From: Acinetobacter suaedae
GTDB taxonomy: Bacteria; Pseudomonadota; Gammaproteobacteria; Pseudomonadales; Moraxellaceae
Assembly (NCBI RefSeq): GCF_008630915.1
Contig: NZ_CP043909.1
Coordinates: 2,356,001-2,420,000, forward strand
Direction: 5' to 3'
DNA: 64,000 nt
Numbering within the stretch: the first letter of the stretch is position 1; each line of letters begins with the position of its first letter. This document shows, one piece after another, positions 22,570-32,334 of this stretch. The notes under the pieces are model-generated. The model worked only from the letters and a program-made list of their open reading frames with translations. It made no database searches and was not told where the DNA came from. Position numbers and translations under genes: made by a program.

Positions 22570-23844
22570 TTAACCTGGGAAAATACCGCGTTCTTTACGC
22601 GCTTTTAAAATACGCTCACATGCCAAAATATAAGCAGCGGTACGTAAACTACATGCCTTATGCTGTGCGATTTCCCAAACATCTGCCGTTGCTTGAATCA
22701 TTAATTTATCGAGGCGTTCATTGATTTCATCTTCGGTCCAGAAATAACTCGCCATGTCTTGAACCCATTCGAAATAACTGACGGTCACACCACCAGCGTT
22801 ACAAATCACATCTGGGACCACGACAATATTTCGTGTGATAAACACATCATCTGCTTCTGGATAGGTTGGACCATTGGCACCTTCCAATACGATTTTGGCT
22901 TTTAGTTTCTGAGCACGCTCAACTGTAATCTGGCCTTCTAATGCCGCAGGAATCAGAATGTCCATATCGACATTCCAGAACTCATCATTCGAAATGACTG
23001 TTGCCTCAGCAAATCCCATCACACCACCATGCTCAGTGACATGCTTTTGTAATGCTTTTACATTTAAACCATCTGCATTAAAAATCGTGCCTGTGTGGTC
23101 TTGTACACACACCACTTTTGCACCAGCATGGCTAAATAAATAAGCGGCTTCATTACCCACATTACCAAAGCCTTGTACAGCAACTTTGGTACCTTCAATC
23201 GTTAAGCCAATACGCTTTGCAACCTCTAAACCAGTCACAAATACACCACGACCTGTCGCACGTACACGACCTAAAGAACCACCTAAATGCACAGGTTTTC
23301 CCGTCACTACACCTGTAACTGTATGACCTTTAATACTTGAATAGGTGTCCATCATCCAACCCATAATGTTGGCATTGGTACCAACATCTGGCGCTGGAAT
23401 ATCAATTTGAGGACCAATGATTGGACTGATTTCACTGGTAAAACGGCGAGTTAAACGCTCTAACTCACGCGGAGACAATTCTTTTGGATTGACACGGATA
23501 CCACCTTTTGCACCACCAAATGGGAGATTAAGTACGGCGGTTTTAATGGTCATCCATGCAGATAAGGCCATGACTTCATTGAGCTCAACATCTTGATGAT
23601 AACGAATACCACCTTTTCCCGGACCGCGAGATAAATTGTGTTGAACACGATAACCTTCGAAATGACGGATCGAGCCATCATCCATGACAATAGGAACATC
23701 AACAATTAATGTACGCTTAGGCGTTTTTAGCGTATTAATAAAATTGCTTAGATCTGCGTCAATATATGGCGCCACTCGATCAATTTGAGTGAGATAAGTT
23801 TGCCAAGCACCGCTATTTTGATCCGTATATGATAAAGACATCAT
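22570..23844 (-). CDS. gdhA: Glutamate dehydrogenase
   Basis: This enzyme deaminates glutamate, the end product of the ast pathway, to 2-oxoglutarate and ammonia. It has 424 residues of the hexameric class. Motifs are GPGKGGIRYHQDVELNEV, the catalytic-lysine region LNLPFGGAKGGIRVNPKELS, PAPDVGTNANIMGWMMDTYS and the dinucleotide fold VAVQGFGNVGNEAAYLF. The acidic VCVQDHTG after the second strand suggests NAD rather than NADP. The operon order (gdh then ast) and a divergent Lrp-type regulator fit a catabolic role. Confidence 0.93.
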   Translation of the reverse strand: MMSLSYTDQNSGAWQTYLTQIDRVAPYIDADLSNFINTLKTPKRTLIVDVPIVMDDGSIRHFEGYRVQHNLSRGPGKGGIRYHQDVELNEVMALSAWMTIKTAVLNLPFGGAKGGIRVNPKELSPRELERLTRRFTSEISPIIGPQIDIPAPDVGTNANIMGWMMDTYSSIKGHTVTGVVTGKPVHLGGSLGRVRATGRGVFVTGLEVAKRIGLTIEGTKVAVQGFGNVGNEAAYLFSHAGAKVVCVQDHTGTIFNADGLNVKALQKHVTEHGGVMGFAEATVISNDEFWNVDMDILIPAALEGQITVERAQKLKAKIVLEGANGPTYPEADDVFITRNIVVVPDVICNAGGVTVSYFEWVQDMASYFWTEDEINERLDKLMIQATADVWEIAQHKACSLRTAAYILACERILKARKERGIFPG

Positions 23845-24067
23845 CTATTCCTTAATTAATCAATTATCCCTGTTTTTACAGATTCCCTTTTCATTTAGGG
23901 TTTCCTGCCCTTTCATCCCTGATGCACATTCTGCGCAGCCACATCACGCCAAAAATGTTTTGGGCTTCATATACTCATTATTATTAAGAATCAAATTGAT
24001 TCACAAAATTGCTTTTAATGATTAAAATGAATTAATTTTTATCAATTTGCACATAGAAAATATCAAA

Positions 24068-24490
24068 ATGAACAATATAGATCATATTATTCTAGGATTA
24101 CTAAAAGACAATGCGCGTATGTCTATTACCGACTTGGCGGCTAAAGCACGTGTCTCACGGGCAACTGTGCAAAAGCGTATTGAATATATGGAATCTACTG
24201 GTGTGATTACGGGCTATACCATCCGTTTTCGCCCAAATGCTGAAAGAAATGTGATTCGAGCATGGATGAGTATTATGGTCGAAGGCACCAAAGCCCAAGC
24301 TGTGATTCGTGAACTACGTTTAGAATCCGCCGTTGAACGCTTACATACCACCAATGGTAAATGGGACATTTTGGTCGAGTTAGAATCTGACAGTTTAATC
24401 AACTTCGATAAGGCACTCGAACGAATCCGAAATATTTCAGGGATTTACAATAGTGAAACCAGTATTTTACTTTCTACGTATAAAACTTAA
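24068..24490 (+). CDS. Lrp/AsnC-family regulator
   Basis: The 140-aa protein has an N-terminal helix-turn-helix (NARMSITDLAAKARVSRATVQKRIEYMES) and a RAM ligand domain with EGTKAQAVIRELRLESAVERLHTTNGKWDILVE. The open frame starts at a TTG (24047), but ATG 24068 (MNNIDHIILGLLKDN) matches the family start. It diverges from gdh, with 223 bp between, so it probably controls gdh-ast in response to an amino acid such as glutamate or arginine. This is inference from position. Confidence 0.88.
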   Translation: MNNIDHIILGLLKDNARMSITDLAAKARVSRATVQKRIEYMESTGVITGYTIRFRPNAERNVIRAWMSIMVEGTKAQAVIRELRLESAVERLHTTNGKWDILVELESDSLINFDKALERIRNISGIYNSETSILLSTYKT

Positions 24491-24506
24491 ATCCTTATCA
24501 AGTGAA

Positions 24507-24540
24507 AAGCCGCTTGATACGATATGGCATCAAACGGCTT
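24507..24540. terminator. Convergent hairpin between the lrp-type gene and fadE
   Basis: AAGCCGCTTGAT (24507-24518) pairs with ATCAAACGGCTT (24529-24540) except at one position. It lacks a clean T tract, so efficiency is uncertain. Confidence 0.5.
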
Positions 24541-24563
24541 GGTAGCTCCAATGTTAATTTAGA

Positions 24564-27029
24564 CTAAGTTTTTAAATGTGGATTTTCTAAGGGTAGATCC
24601 TTTTCTAAATGTTCATCAAAAACATCCGTCAGCATACTGTCATAACGTTTAGCATTGTATTTCAACAGCTGTTCTGCCTCTGTGGTATTAATAAAACCGA
24701 CAGCAACGGCATCTGCAATATGCTCCTCAAATGACAGCCCTTTAAACTGATCTTTGGATTCTGCTTTTTTAAACTTATTCCAAAGTGGCTGTATTGCTAA
24801 CAACATTTGGAAAGTAGACTCCATACGTCCCATCACGTCGCTTTCATCCGTGTTGTAATACACATGTTTTTTCAGCTCTGCTCTAAATGGCGTTTCCTGT
24901 AACAGCAATTGAGCTACGTCCTGCTTCAACTGATCAGATGGTTTAGCAATTGGGCGACCAAATGGGAAACATACCAATTTCACCAACTTCGCGGCAATTT
25001 TCATTGGGAAATTATCATAGAATCCGAAAAATGCTTCCTGTGCATTAAACAAGGCTTTATTCAATGCCAATTCAGCATGTTTTTGATCAGACGCTGTGCG
25101 TTGACCATTTTCATAGTATTTTAAAATCGCTGTCGCAATAAATAGATGTGAATGGATATCCGCCAAGCGTCCAGAAAGCATTTCTTTACGTTTCAAATCA
25201 CCAGCTAAAATACCCAATGCCATATCTGCGGTCAGTGCAAAATCAGCACTCATTCGATTGATCACCGCATAATACGGTTTTGAAAAATCGTCAGCTTGCT
25301 TAGAGCCTTCACGAGATCCTCCCGTGATAGCAAATGCCACCGCTTTAGCACCACGATTAAAGGTATAAGCCAAATGCTTAAACAACAATGGACTAAATTG
25401 TTTAAGTGCCGCCGCTTTATCTTCTGATTGCAACAATTGCAATTCTTCAAACAAGTATGGATGACATCTCATCGAACCTTGACCAAAAATCATCAATGAG
25501 CGTGTCAAAATATTGGCACCTTCAACCGTGATAGCCACTGGAATAGACTGATAGGTCAACGCAAGGAAGTTACGTGGTCCAAGCTGAATTGCACGACCGC
25601 CGACCACATCCATACCATGATTAATCACTTTTCTCATGGTTTCCGTAGCGTAATACTTCGCCATGGCAGTCATTACTGCTGGCGTTCCGCCCTGATTGAG
25701 TCCACATGTCACTAGATATCTAAATGATTCGAGCATATAAGCATCACTGGCAATATCACTGGTCGCTTCTTGTACGCCCTCAAAATGCCCGACGGCGATT
25801 TTAAATTGTTGTCGGATACTCGCAAATGCTCCTACTAAAAGATAACCCATCTCCCCTGCAGCCGTCGCTAATGCAGGCAGTGAAATGCCGCGTCCAACAC
25901 CGAGACACTCCATCAACATACGCCAGCCTTTACCGGCATTCTCTTGACCACCAATAATCCAATCGATCGGGATAAAGATATCAGTCCCTTCAACCGTACC
26001 ATTCATAAAAGGAGCACCGGGATGATGTCTTGCCCCGATTTTAATTCCTTCATGGCTGGAAGGAATTAAGGCACACGTAATTCCATATTCAACTTTGTTT
26101 TTATCTCCCAATAATCCATCTGGATCGTAGAGCTTAAACGCCAGACCTATCACGGTTGCAATTGGAGCCAAAGTAATCCAGCGTTTAGAAAAATTCATTT
26201 TTAAACCAAGGACTTCTTGACCATCATGGTTTCCATAACACACGATACCTGTATCTGGGATTGCACCTGCGTCAGAACCCGCTTCAGGACTAGTTAAACC
26301 AAAACAAGGTACTTCTGTACCATCAGCTAAGCCCGGTAAATAACGCTGTTTCTGTTCAGTGGTTCCGTAGTGCAACAACAGCTCGCCTGGACCCAAAGAG
26401 TTAGGGACCATACAGCTTACTGCTGCGGTTAAGGATCGTGACGCAATCTTACTCATGATGCGACTTTGTGCAAAAGCAGAGAATTCTTTACCACCAAATG
26501 TTCTTGGAATAATTAAACCGAGAAACCCTTTATCTTTAATAAATTGCCAAACTTCTAGCGGCAAATCTTTTTGGTGATGATGAATTTGCCATTCATCTAG
26601 CATTGAACACAGTTGCTCAACTTCATTGTCTAAAAAAGATTGTTCTTCAGTTGAAAGCTTTGGATAAGGATATTGATCAAATTTCTCCCAATCAGGCTCC
26701 CCCATAAATAGCTCTTTTTCCCACCAACTGGTACCTGCATCCAGTGCCTCTCTTTCAGTCGTACTCATACTTGGCATCGCATTTGAAAGAAGATCAAATG
26801 CAGGACGACTAATTAGTGTTTCACGCAATACAGGAATTAGTATGACGGTACTTATTAGGATAATTGGTATCCCAATCAATAAACTCCACAACGTAATAAA
26901 AACAGCACAGATGATGGCAGTCACAATAGAAACAAGGCTGCCAATTGTTTGATTAAGTTTGAAATAAAATACAGCCCACAACACAGCAAACTGAATCAAC
27001 AAGCTAAGCAATATCAATAATAGAGTCAT
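24564..27029 (-). CDS. fadE: FadE-type long-chain acyl-CoA dehydrogenase
   Basis: This is the first oxidation of fatty acid beta-oxidation. At 821 aa it matches the large two-domain FadE family (about 815 aa) with the extra C-terminal DUF1974 region. The N-terminus holds two or three hydrophobic segments (residues 1-70), so the enzyme is membrane associated. The dehydrogenase core contains CFGLTSPEAGSDAGAIPDTG, GMDVVGGRAIQLGPRNFL and AITVEGANILTRSLMIFGQG. The RBS AAAGGAGTAACC-ATG is strong. It appears monocistronic. Confidence 0.94.
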   Translation of the reverse strand: MTLLLILLSLLIQFAVLWAVFYFKLNQTIGSLVSIVTAIICAVFITLWSLLIGIPIILISTVILIPVLRETLISRPAFDLLSNAMPSMSTTEREALDAGTSWWEKELFMGEPDWEKFDQYPYPKLSTEEQSFLDNEVEQLCSMLDEWQIHHHQKDLPLEVWQFIKDKGFLGLIIPRTFGGKEFSAFAQSRIMSKIASRSLTAAVSCMVPNSLGPGELLLHYGTTEQKQRYLPGLADGTEVPCFGLTSPEAGSDAGAIPDTGIVCYGNHDGQEVLGLKMNFSKRWITLAPIATVIGLAFKLYDPDGLLGDKNKVEYGITCALIPSSHEGIKIGARHHPGAPFMNGTVEGTDIFIPIDWIIGGQENAGKGWRMLMECLGVGRGISLPALATAAGEMGYLLVGAFASIRQQFKIAVGHFEGVQEATSDIASDAYMLESFRYLVTCGLNQGGTPAVMTAMAKYYATETMRKVINHGMDVVGGRAIQLGPRNFLALTYQSIPVAITVEGANILTRSLMIFGQGSMRCHPYLFEELQLLQSEDKAAALKQFSPLLFKHLAYTFNRGAKAVAFAITGGSREGSKQADDFSKPYYAVINRMSADFALTADMALGILAGDLKRKEMLSGRLADIHSHLFIATAILKYYENGQRTASDQKHAELALNKALFNAQEAFFGFYDNFPMKIAAKLVKLVCFPFGRPIAKPSDQLKQDVAQLLLQETPFRAELKKHVYYNTDESDVMGRMESTFQMLLAIQPLWNKFKKAESKDQFKGLSFEEHIADAVAVGFINTTEAEQLLKYNAKRYDSMLTDVFDEHLEKDLPLENPHLKT

Positions 27030-27306
27030 GGTTACTCCTTTGGCTTCAACTTGAATTAAGAGGAAATGTGATTAAATATTTATGCTTTACTATTTTTTTA
27101 AACGTATTAAGTTCAGTGTGAAAAAAGAGTGAAATTTGATTGTACAGTGCGTTTTATTATTTTCAGGATAAGCTACTAAATATTACACAACCACACAGAG
27201 ATGAAAGGCTTTGTTGCATAATCATTAACTTTTCAATGCAACCTATTTCAACGCTCAAAAACATTAAAACATCTAAATAAATTCAATATTTTAACTACAA
27301 ATATCG

Positions 27307-27330
27307 TTTGGTAGGTATTTGGTAGGTAGG
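27307..27330 (+). promoter_or_regulatory. Tandem 11-bp direct repeat upstream of the alcohol dehydrogenase
   Basis: TTTGGTAGGTA occurs twice head to tail (27307-27317 and 27318-27328), giving GGTAGG at 27310 and 27321, with a third overlapping copy at 27325. It lies about 90-107 bp upstream of the dehydrogenase start. GGTTGG repeats with the same 11-bp period lie beside the aldehyde dehydrogenase gene. The probable ligand is the SARP-like regulator encoded at 28723-29904. Confidence 0.65.
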
Positions 27331-27361
27331 AAAAATTTTCAACCCTTGCATACTAAGCCTA

Positions 27362-27378
27362 CAGTGATGAAATCACTG
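27362..27378. promoter_or_regulatory. 17-bp palindrome before the alcohol dehydrogenase
   Basis: CAGTGATGAAATCACTG: perfect 7-bp arms around GAA, 38 bp before the start codon. It could be an operator or a small leader hairpin. Confidence 0.4.
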
Positions 27379-27416
27379 AATAATAAACAATGGATTATGG
27401 AAGAAGGAATCGCTCC

Positions 27417-28589
27417 ATGGCTTTTAAAAATATTGCAGATCAAACTAACGGTTTTTATATCCCTTGCGTCTCACTTTTTGGACCTGGCTGTGCCAAAGAA
27501 ATTGGAATTAAAGCTCAAAATCTTGGTGCCAAAAAAGCACTCATTGTCACCGATGAAGGCTTATTTAAATTTGGTGTAGCGGCACCAATTTCAGAATATT
27601 TAAAAGATGCAGATGTAGATAGTCATATCTTTTCAGGTGCTGAACCTAACCCAACCGATATTAATGTCCATAATGGTGTACAAGCATATAACGACAATGG
27701 TTGTGATTTTATTGTTTCTCTTGGCGGCGGCTCTTCACATGACTGCGCCAAAGGCATTGGCTTAGTCACCGCTGGTGGTGGGCATATTCGTGATTATGAA
27801 GGTATTGATAAAAGTACCGTGCCAATGACGCCACTTATTGCAATCAATACCACAGCGGGAACAGCATCTGAAATGACTCGTTTCTGTATCATTACCAATA
27901 CTGACACCCATGTCAAAATGGCAATTGTCGATTGGCGTTGTACACCACTAATCGCAATCGATGATCCTAAGCTCATGGTTGCTAAACCAGCAGGCTTAAC
28001 TGCTGCAACAGGGATGGATGCCTTAACACATGCTGTCGAAGCTTATGTTTCTACCGCTGCAAATCCGATTACCGATGCTTGTGCAGAGAAAGCCATCACC
28101 ATGATTAGTCAATGGTTACGCCCTGCTGTTGCCAATGGTGAAAATATTGAAGCACGTGATGCGATGAGTTACGCACAATACTTAGCAGGTATGGCGTTTA
28201 ACAATGCTTCTCTCGGTTATGTTCATGCAATGGCACATCAACTAGGTGGTTTCTATAATCTTCCACACGGCGTATGCAATGCAGTGCTTTTACCTCATGT
28301 TTGCGAATTCAACCTCATTGCTTGCCAAGATCGTTATGCAAAAATTGCAGAATTGATGGGCGTCAATACAGACGGTTTTACTGAAACTGAAGCAGCATAC
28401 GCTGCAATTGATGCAATTCGAGAACTCTCCGCTTCGATTGGTATTCCTTCTGGCTTAACTGAGCTTGGTGTAAAAACCGAAGATCTTGCAATCATGGCAG
28501 AAAATGCACAAAAAGATGCCTGTATGCTAACCAACCCACGCAAAGCCACACATGCCCAAGTGGTTGAGATTTTCAAAGCAGCTTTATAA
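27417..28589 (+). CDS. Iron-containing alcohol dehydrogenase
   Basis: This 390-aa group III NAD-dependent alcohol dehydrogenase has the nucleotide-binding SLGGGSSHDCAKGIG (101-115). The metal ligands are visible as Asp201 and His205 in GMDALTHAVEAY, His270 in YVHAMAHQLGG and His284 in NLPHGVCNA. Closest resemblance is to the ErcA/YiaY/Adh2-type enzymes linked to ethanol and other short alcohols. ATG 27417 with AAGGAA upstream is preferred to the earlier ATG at 27390. It lies in a divergon-like set with a regulator and an acetaldehyde-type dehydrogenase, suggesting alcohol to aldehyde to acid. Confidence 0.92.
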   Translation: MAFKNIADQTNGFYIPCVSLFGPGCAKEIGIKAQNLGAKKALIVTDEGLFKFGVAAPISEYLKDADVDSHIFSGAEPNPTDINVHNGVQAYNDNGCDFIVSLGGGSSHDCAKGIGLVTAGGGHIRDYEGIDKSTVPMTPLIAINTTAGTASEMTRFCIITNTDTHVKMAIVDWRCTPLIAIDDPKLMVAKPAGLTAATGMDALTHAVEAYVSTAANPITDACAEKAITMISQWLRPAVANGENIEARDAMSYAQYLAGMAFNNASLGYVHAMAHQLGGFYNLPHGVCNAVLLPHVCEFNLIACQDRYAKIAELMGVNTDGFTETEAAYAAIDAIRELSASIGIPSGLTELGVKTEDLAIMAENAQKDACMLTNPRKATHAQVVEIFKAAL

Positions 28590-28602
28590 CACTTTCCTCC
28601 CC

Positions 28603-28641
28603 AAAGTGAGCCAAAGCACTCCCACAATTGGCTTACTTTTT
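28603..28641 (+). terminator. Terminator after the alcohol dehydrogenase
   Basis: AAAGTGAGCCAA (28603-28614) pairs with TTGGCTTACTTT (28628-28639, one G-U pair), then TTTTT. Confidence 0.75.
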
Positions 28642-28722
28642 ATGGGAATATAAAATTGGTTATATTCCCATTTTTTATAATTGACTACTCTATTCAAGCA
28701 CTTAATTTTAAGCAATATGATT

Positions 28723-29904
28723 TCAAAATAGATCTTTAAACTTATTCAATGATAAATGCGCAGGATGCTCTGCCGGCAATAACTCCATTAAACGCTCAAC
28801 GGCATCGATTGCTTCAGGAAAATGAGCCACGTGTTTCAATAATAAATCCGTTTCTGTGGTTTTAAAGATCGCATCACTTAAACGCGACTCTAAACAATCT
28901 CGCCATGCACATAAAAATGGGCTTTCAGTTTTAGCGAGAAAAACACCTTTATATAACTGCAATGCAGAAGCCACATATCCAGAATCAAGTGCTTGTTCAG
29001 CCAAAAGAAAATCTGCTTCTACATCAGCCAATAAACGGTATGGTCTTGAACCTAGCATTCCGCCTAAGATATCTCTCAGTTGCGACATTTCAGCTTTTAA
29101 AGTGCCGATACTCACTTTACGTTCACCATATAAAGCTTGATGCAATTTTTCTAGATTTAAGCCATTTGGACACAATACCAATATTGCCAAAATCTCAATT
29201 TGGCGTGGCGTAAGAACCAGCGATTTACCATTAAAGAAAATCTGCGGTGTCGAAAAAGCACGAATGTATAAATGTTGTCGTTGCTGTTCGATCAGTGCCG
29301 TTTGAATAATCGAGGCGCAACGTTCAACAGCTAATACGCCTAAACTATTATGTTTTTTCCAAGTGGTTGATAAATCCACTACACCTAAGACTTGCTTAGA
29401 ATACGGATCAATGATCGGCGCGGCATAACAAACCCAATCATGAATCGACTCCATATAATGTTCATTTGAAAACACACAACTGGATTGTTGCGTTTTAAGC
29501 GATAACGCTAAGGCGTTGGTACCGACGACCTCCTCTGCCCATTGCCCACCTGCAATGAAATGCACCTTTTCAGCAGCACTTTGCATTTGCGTACTTGAAG
29601 CTGTCCATATAATGGTACTTCCAACATCCCCCACAGCGATCACCATCGATGACTGCGCTGCAATATGACTTAACTCGTTAGCACAAGCATTTAAAGCCTT
29701 ATCCAAACTACTTGAATTTTTCTTATTTTGACTAAGTAAAGGTGCTGCAAGACGCTCTTTCGGAATTGAAGACGATACAGATCGCTGCCAAGAACTCGCA
29801 ATACTCTGCTCTAATTTCTCAGCGCTTTGGGGAGACAAACTATTTTGTTGCTTTAACTGATCAATAGACTGTCTTTGCCGTATTAGCTCTTGTTTTGTAA
29901 ACAT
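28723..29904 (-). CDS. GAF-sensor regulator with SARP/BTAD-like output domain
   Basis: This 393-aa protein starts like AcoR-family sensors (ASSWQRSV, residues 36-43, then a GAF-like domain to about 205 with QWAEEVVGTNALALSL and SSCVFSNEHYMESIHDWVCY). It has no AAA+ sigma-54 domain. Instead residues about 222-292 look like an OmpR-type winged helix (LVLTPRQIEILAILVL, TLKAEMSQLRDILG, SRPYRLL), and about 297-390 resembles the bacterial transcriptional activation domain of SARP regulators (FLLAEQALDSG, ALQLYKGVFL). Start ATG 29904 has GGGA eight bases upstream. It lies between an alcohol and an aldehyde dehydrogenase gene, which it probably activates through the 11-bp repeats. Domain calls are by eye. 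Confidence 0.75.
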   Translation of the reverse strand: MFTKQELIRQRQSIDQLKQQNSLSPQSAEKLEQSIASSWQRSVSSSIPKERLAAPLLSQNKKNSSSLDKALNACANELSHIAAQSSMVIAVGDVGSTIIWTASSTQMQSAAEKVHFIAGGQWAEEVVGTNALALSLKTQQSSCVFSNEHYMESIHDWVCYAAPIIDPYSKQVLGVVDLSTTWKKHNSLGVLAVERCASIIQTALIEQQRQHLYIRAFSTPQIFFNGKSLVLTPRQIEILAILVLCPNGLNLEKLHQALYGERKVSIGTLKAEMSQLRDILGGMLGSRPYRLLADVEADFLLAEQALDSGYVASALQLYKGVFLAKTESPFLCAWRDCLESRLSDAIFKTTETDLLLKHVAHFPEAIDAVERLMELLPAEHPAHLSLNKFKDLF

Positions 29905-29934
29905 TTGTGTATCCCTCACACTTGAGCATGGTTT

Positions 29935-29951
29935 CCAACCTTTCTCCAACC
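29935..29951 (-). promoter_or_regulatory. 11-bp-period GGTTGG direct repeat between regulator and aldehyde dehydrogenase
   Basis: On the minus strand GGTTGG occurs at 29951-29946 and again at 29940-29935, exactly 11 bp apart. The proximal edge is 94 bp upstream of the aldehyde dehydrogenase start and 31 bp upstream of the regulator start. The same GGTWGG-N5-GGTWGG pattern lies 91 bp upstream of the alcohol dehydrogenase. Confidence 0.6.
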
Positions 29952-30044
29952 TTCACCGATCTATCCTAGTGAAATAGCGTACAAAAGTACCTTATACCAA
30001 AGCTGTAGATGCTTAAGATCAATTATAAGCAAAGGAATATTTAT

Positions 30045-31556
30045 ATGCGTTACATCGATCCGAATCAACCTAATTCAAAAGTCCAGTTTAAACCACAGTA
30101 TGAAAATTTCATTGGTGGTCAATGGGTCGCTCCTACTAGAGGAGAATACTTCGATAACGTTTCGCCTGTCGATGGCAAAGTGTTTACAAAGATACCCCGC
30201 TCTTCTGTCGAAGACATTGAACTGGCACTAGATGCAGCACACAAAGCTAAAGCAGAATGGAATAAAAGCTCTCCAACATTCCGTTCAAATATCTTACTTA
30301 AAATTGCTGATCGCATGGAAGCAAACCTTGAAATGCTTGCGGTAGCAGAGACTTGGGACAATGGAAAACCTGTTCGTGAAACACTAGCAGCGGACATTCC
30401 ATTGGCAATTGATCATTTCCGTTATTTTGCAGGATGTATCCGCGCACAAGAAGGCGGCATTTCAGAAATTGATGAAGATACCATTGCCTATCATTTCCAT
30501 GAGCCGTTGGGTGTGGTCGGTCAAATTATCCCATGGAACTTCCCGATTTTGATGGCAGCTTGGAAACTTGCTCCTGCGCTTGCAGCAGGAAATTGCGTGG
30601 TTTTAAAACCTGCGGAACAAACTCCAGTTGGAATTTTATTGGTCCTCGAACTCATTCAAGATCTTTTACCAGCAGGTGTGTTGAACGTCATCAATGGCTA
30701 TGGTGCTGAAGTCGGTCGTCCTCTCGCAACCAGTCCTCGTATCGCTAAAATTGCATTTACAGGTTCAACTCAAGTTGGACAGTTGATTATGCAATATGCG
30801 ACAGAAAACATTATTCCCGTGACACTCGAACTGGGTGGTAAATCTCCGAATATTTTCTTTGAAGATATTATGGATAAAGAAGATGATTTCTTGGATAAAG
30901 CGCTAGAAGGCTTTGCCATGTTTGCCCTAAACCAAGGTGAAGTATGTACCTGCCCATCTCGTGCCTTGGTTCAAGAAAGCATTGCAGATGCATTTTTAGA
31001 AAAAGCCATTGAGCGCGTCAAGCGAATCAAGGTAGGACATCCTTTAGATACTGAAACCATGATTGGTGCTCAAGCTTCCCTTGAACAACAAGAGAAAATT
31101 TTACGCTGCATCAGTACAGGGCGTGAAGAAGGTGCTGAGCTGTTGACAGGTGGTAGTGCGAGACAAGAAGTCGGTGAGGGTTTCTATATCGAACCAACAG
31201 TGTTTAAAGGTCATAACAGTATGCAAATTTTCCAAGAAGAAATTTTTGGTCCTGTGCTTTCAGTAACGACATTTAAAGACTTTGATGAAGCCATTAAAAT
31301 CGCAAATGAAACTATCTATGGTCTGGGTGCAGGTGTTTGGGCACGTTCTGCACATACCTCATATCGCGCAGGTCGTGCGGTAGAAGCAGGTCGTGTATGG
31401 ACCAACTGCTATCATATTTATCCTGCACATGCGGCATTCGGTGGATATAAAAAATCAGGCATTGGTCGTGAAAACCACCGCATGATGTTAGATCATTATC
31501 AACAAACCAAGAATCTTTTGGTGAGCTACTCAACCAAACCTGCTGGATTCTTCTAA
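30045..31556 (+). CDS. Acetaldehyde-type NAD aldehyde dehydrogenase
   Basis: This 503-aa aldehyde dehydrogenase is close to the ExaC/AcoD group that oxidises acetaldehyde and chloroacetaldehyde. It begins [20 protein letters not shown]. Active-site residues are Asn165 in IIPWNFP, Glu262 in LELGGKSPN and Cys301 in [11 protein letters not shown]. The upstream ATG at 30009 lacks a ribosome site; ATG 30045 has AAAGGA eight bases before it. It completes an alcohol-to-acid route with the iron alcohol dehydrogenase across the regulator gene. Confidence 0.92.
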   Translation: MRYIDPNQPNSKVQFKPQYENFIGGQWVAPTRGEYFDNVSPVDGKVFTKIPRSSVEDIELALDAAHKAKAEWNKSSPTFRSNILLKIADRMEANLEMLAVAETWDNGKPVRETLAADIPLAIDHFRYFAGCIRAQEGGISEIDEDTIAYHFHEPLGVVGQIIPWNFPILMAAWKLAPALAAGNCVVLKPAEQTPVGILLVLELIQDLLPAGVLNVINGYGAEVGRPLATSPRIAKIAFTGSTQVGQLIMQYATENIIPVTLELGGKSPNIFFEDIMDKEDDFLDKALEGFAMFALNQGEVCTCPSRALVQESIADAFLEKAIERVKRIKVGHPLDTETMIGAQASLEQQEKILRCISTGREEGAELLTGGSARQEVGEGFYIEPTVFKGHNSMQIFQEEIFGPVLSVTTFKDFDEAIKIANETIYGLGAGVWARSAHTSYRAGRAVEAGRVWTNCYHIYPAHAAFGGYKKSGIGRENHRMMLDHYQQTKNLLVSYSTKPAGFF

Positions 31557-31577
31557 TTATCCATTTCATTCCTCAAA

Positions 31578-31611
31578 AAAAGAGCAAATGTTATTTCACA
31601 TTTGCTCTTTT
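31578..31611. terminator. Bidirectional terminator after the aldehyde dehydrogenase
   Basis: AAAAGAGCAAATG (31578-31590) pairs perfectly with CATTTGCTCTTTT (31599-31611), serving convergent genes. Confidence 0.85.
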
Positions 31612-31640
31612 CATAGGTCAATTATAATTTTCGCCGCCAA

Positions 31641-32333
31641 TTAACTCGTCAAACTGAGTTCCTGTGACCAAGTGGATTTCGGTTGTTGATGTAAATGCCA
31701 ACACACTTGAGCAATCGATTGCATCAACTTTTGATCCTGATCATCCCATTTTTCTAATGTGCAGTAAGCCACATGAATTCCTTTAGGATGAAACTCTCTT
31801 GCCAATGACTGTGATAAGGCTCGAATACTGGCAAACATACTCATCGTCAATAAATCTGCTTTCTTTTCCGCACCCATTGATCTTGCACCAAGGAAAATCA
31901 CTGTTCCAGGTTGCTGTTTAAGCATGTTTGCAATCATAGCTTGCGAAACACTGGCTGCATTTAGACCTGTAACTTGCCAATAGTTTTCAATCATTTCAGA
32001 AGATACAGTATTGATATGATCAGTACACCCAAACTTCGGCTGGATAATACATAATTCAATCTTATAGCCCTGTTGTTGAATATATTTGACTAAACTTTTT
32101 AATGAGCCACTCAGCAAGACATTCAATCGAATAATTGTGCTTTGATTTTCAGAACTGATAATCTTTAAATCGTGCTGAGATGGATCATGTGTCACTTGAA
32201 AAATATGTAATGAATGATCTGAATCAAGATTGATAATGGCTTGGCTCAACAACTCAATATTTTCACCAAAGACCACCATACAACGTTGAGCATTTTGTGA
32301 TGATTTAAATAATCGTCCTAGCTTATTCATCAT
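31641..32333 (-). CDS. Degenerate SDR-like protein
   Basis: This 230-aa protein keeps the layout of a short-chain dehydrogenase but not its working parts. The expected glycine motif is replaced by CMVVFGENIELLSQAI and the catalytic Tyr-x-x-x-Lys is missing from GARSMGAEKKADLLTMSMFA. The following SIRALSQSLAREFHPKGIHVAYC is still SDR-like. It follows the SDR gene by one base and is probably co-translated, so it may be a structural partner. Enzymatic activity is doubtful. Confidence 0.7.
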   Translation of the reverse strand: MMNKLGRLFKSSQNAQRCMVVFGENIELLSQAIINLDSDHSLHIFQVTHDPSQHDLKIISSENQSTIIRLNVLLSGSLKSLVKYIQQQGYKIELCIIQPKFGCTDHINTVSSEMIENYWQVTGLNAASVSQAMIANMLKQQPGTVIFLGARSMGAEKKADLLTMSMFASIRALSQSLAREFHPKGIHVAYCTLEKWDDQDQKLMQSIAQVCWHLHQQPKSTWSQELSLTS

Positions 32334-32334
32334 T

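Larger units (their letters stand above)
27030..27416. other. Intergenic region upstream of fadE and the alcohol dehydrogenase
   Basis: This AT-rich 387-bp gap has no convincing gene. It holds the tandem 11-bp repeat at 27307-27330 and a 17-bp palindrome at 27362-27378. At 27207-27221 GGCTTTGTTGCATAA resembles the end of IS903-group insertion sequences, without a second end or transposase. Confidence 0.5.

Noticed and set aside
27207..27240. GGCTTTGTTGCATAA followed by an ATGCAAC inverted element, resembling an IS903/IS17-type insertion sequence end
   Set aside because: Only one end-like sequence is present, with no transposase remnant or target duplication, so no mobile element is called.
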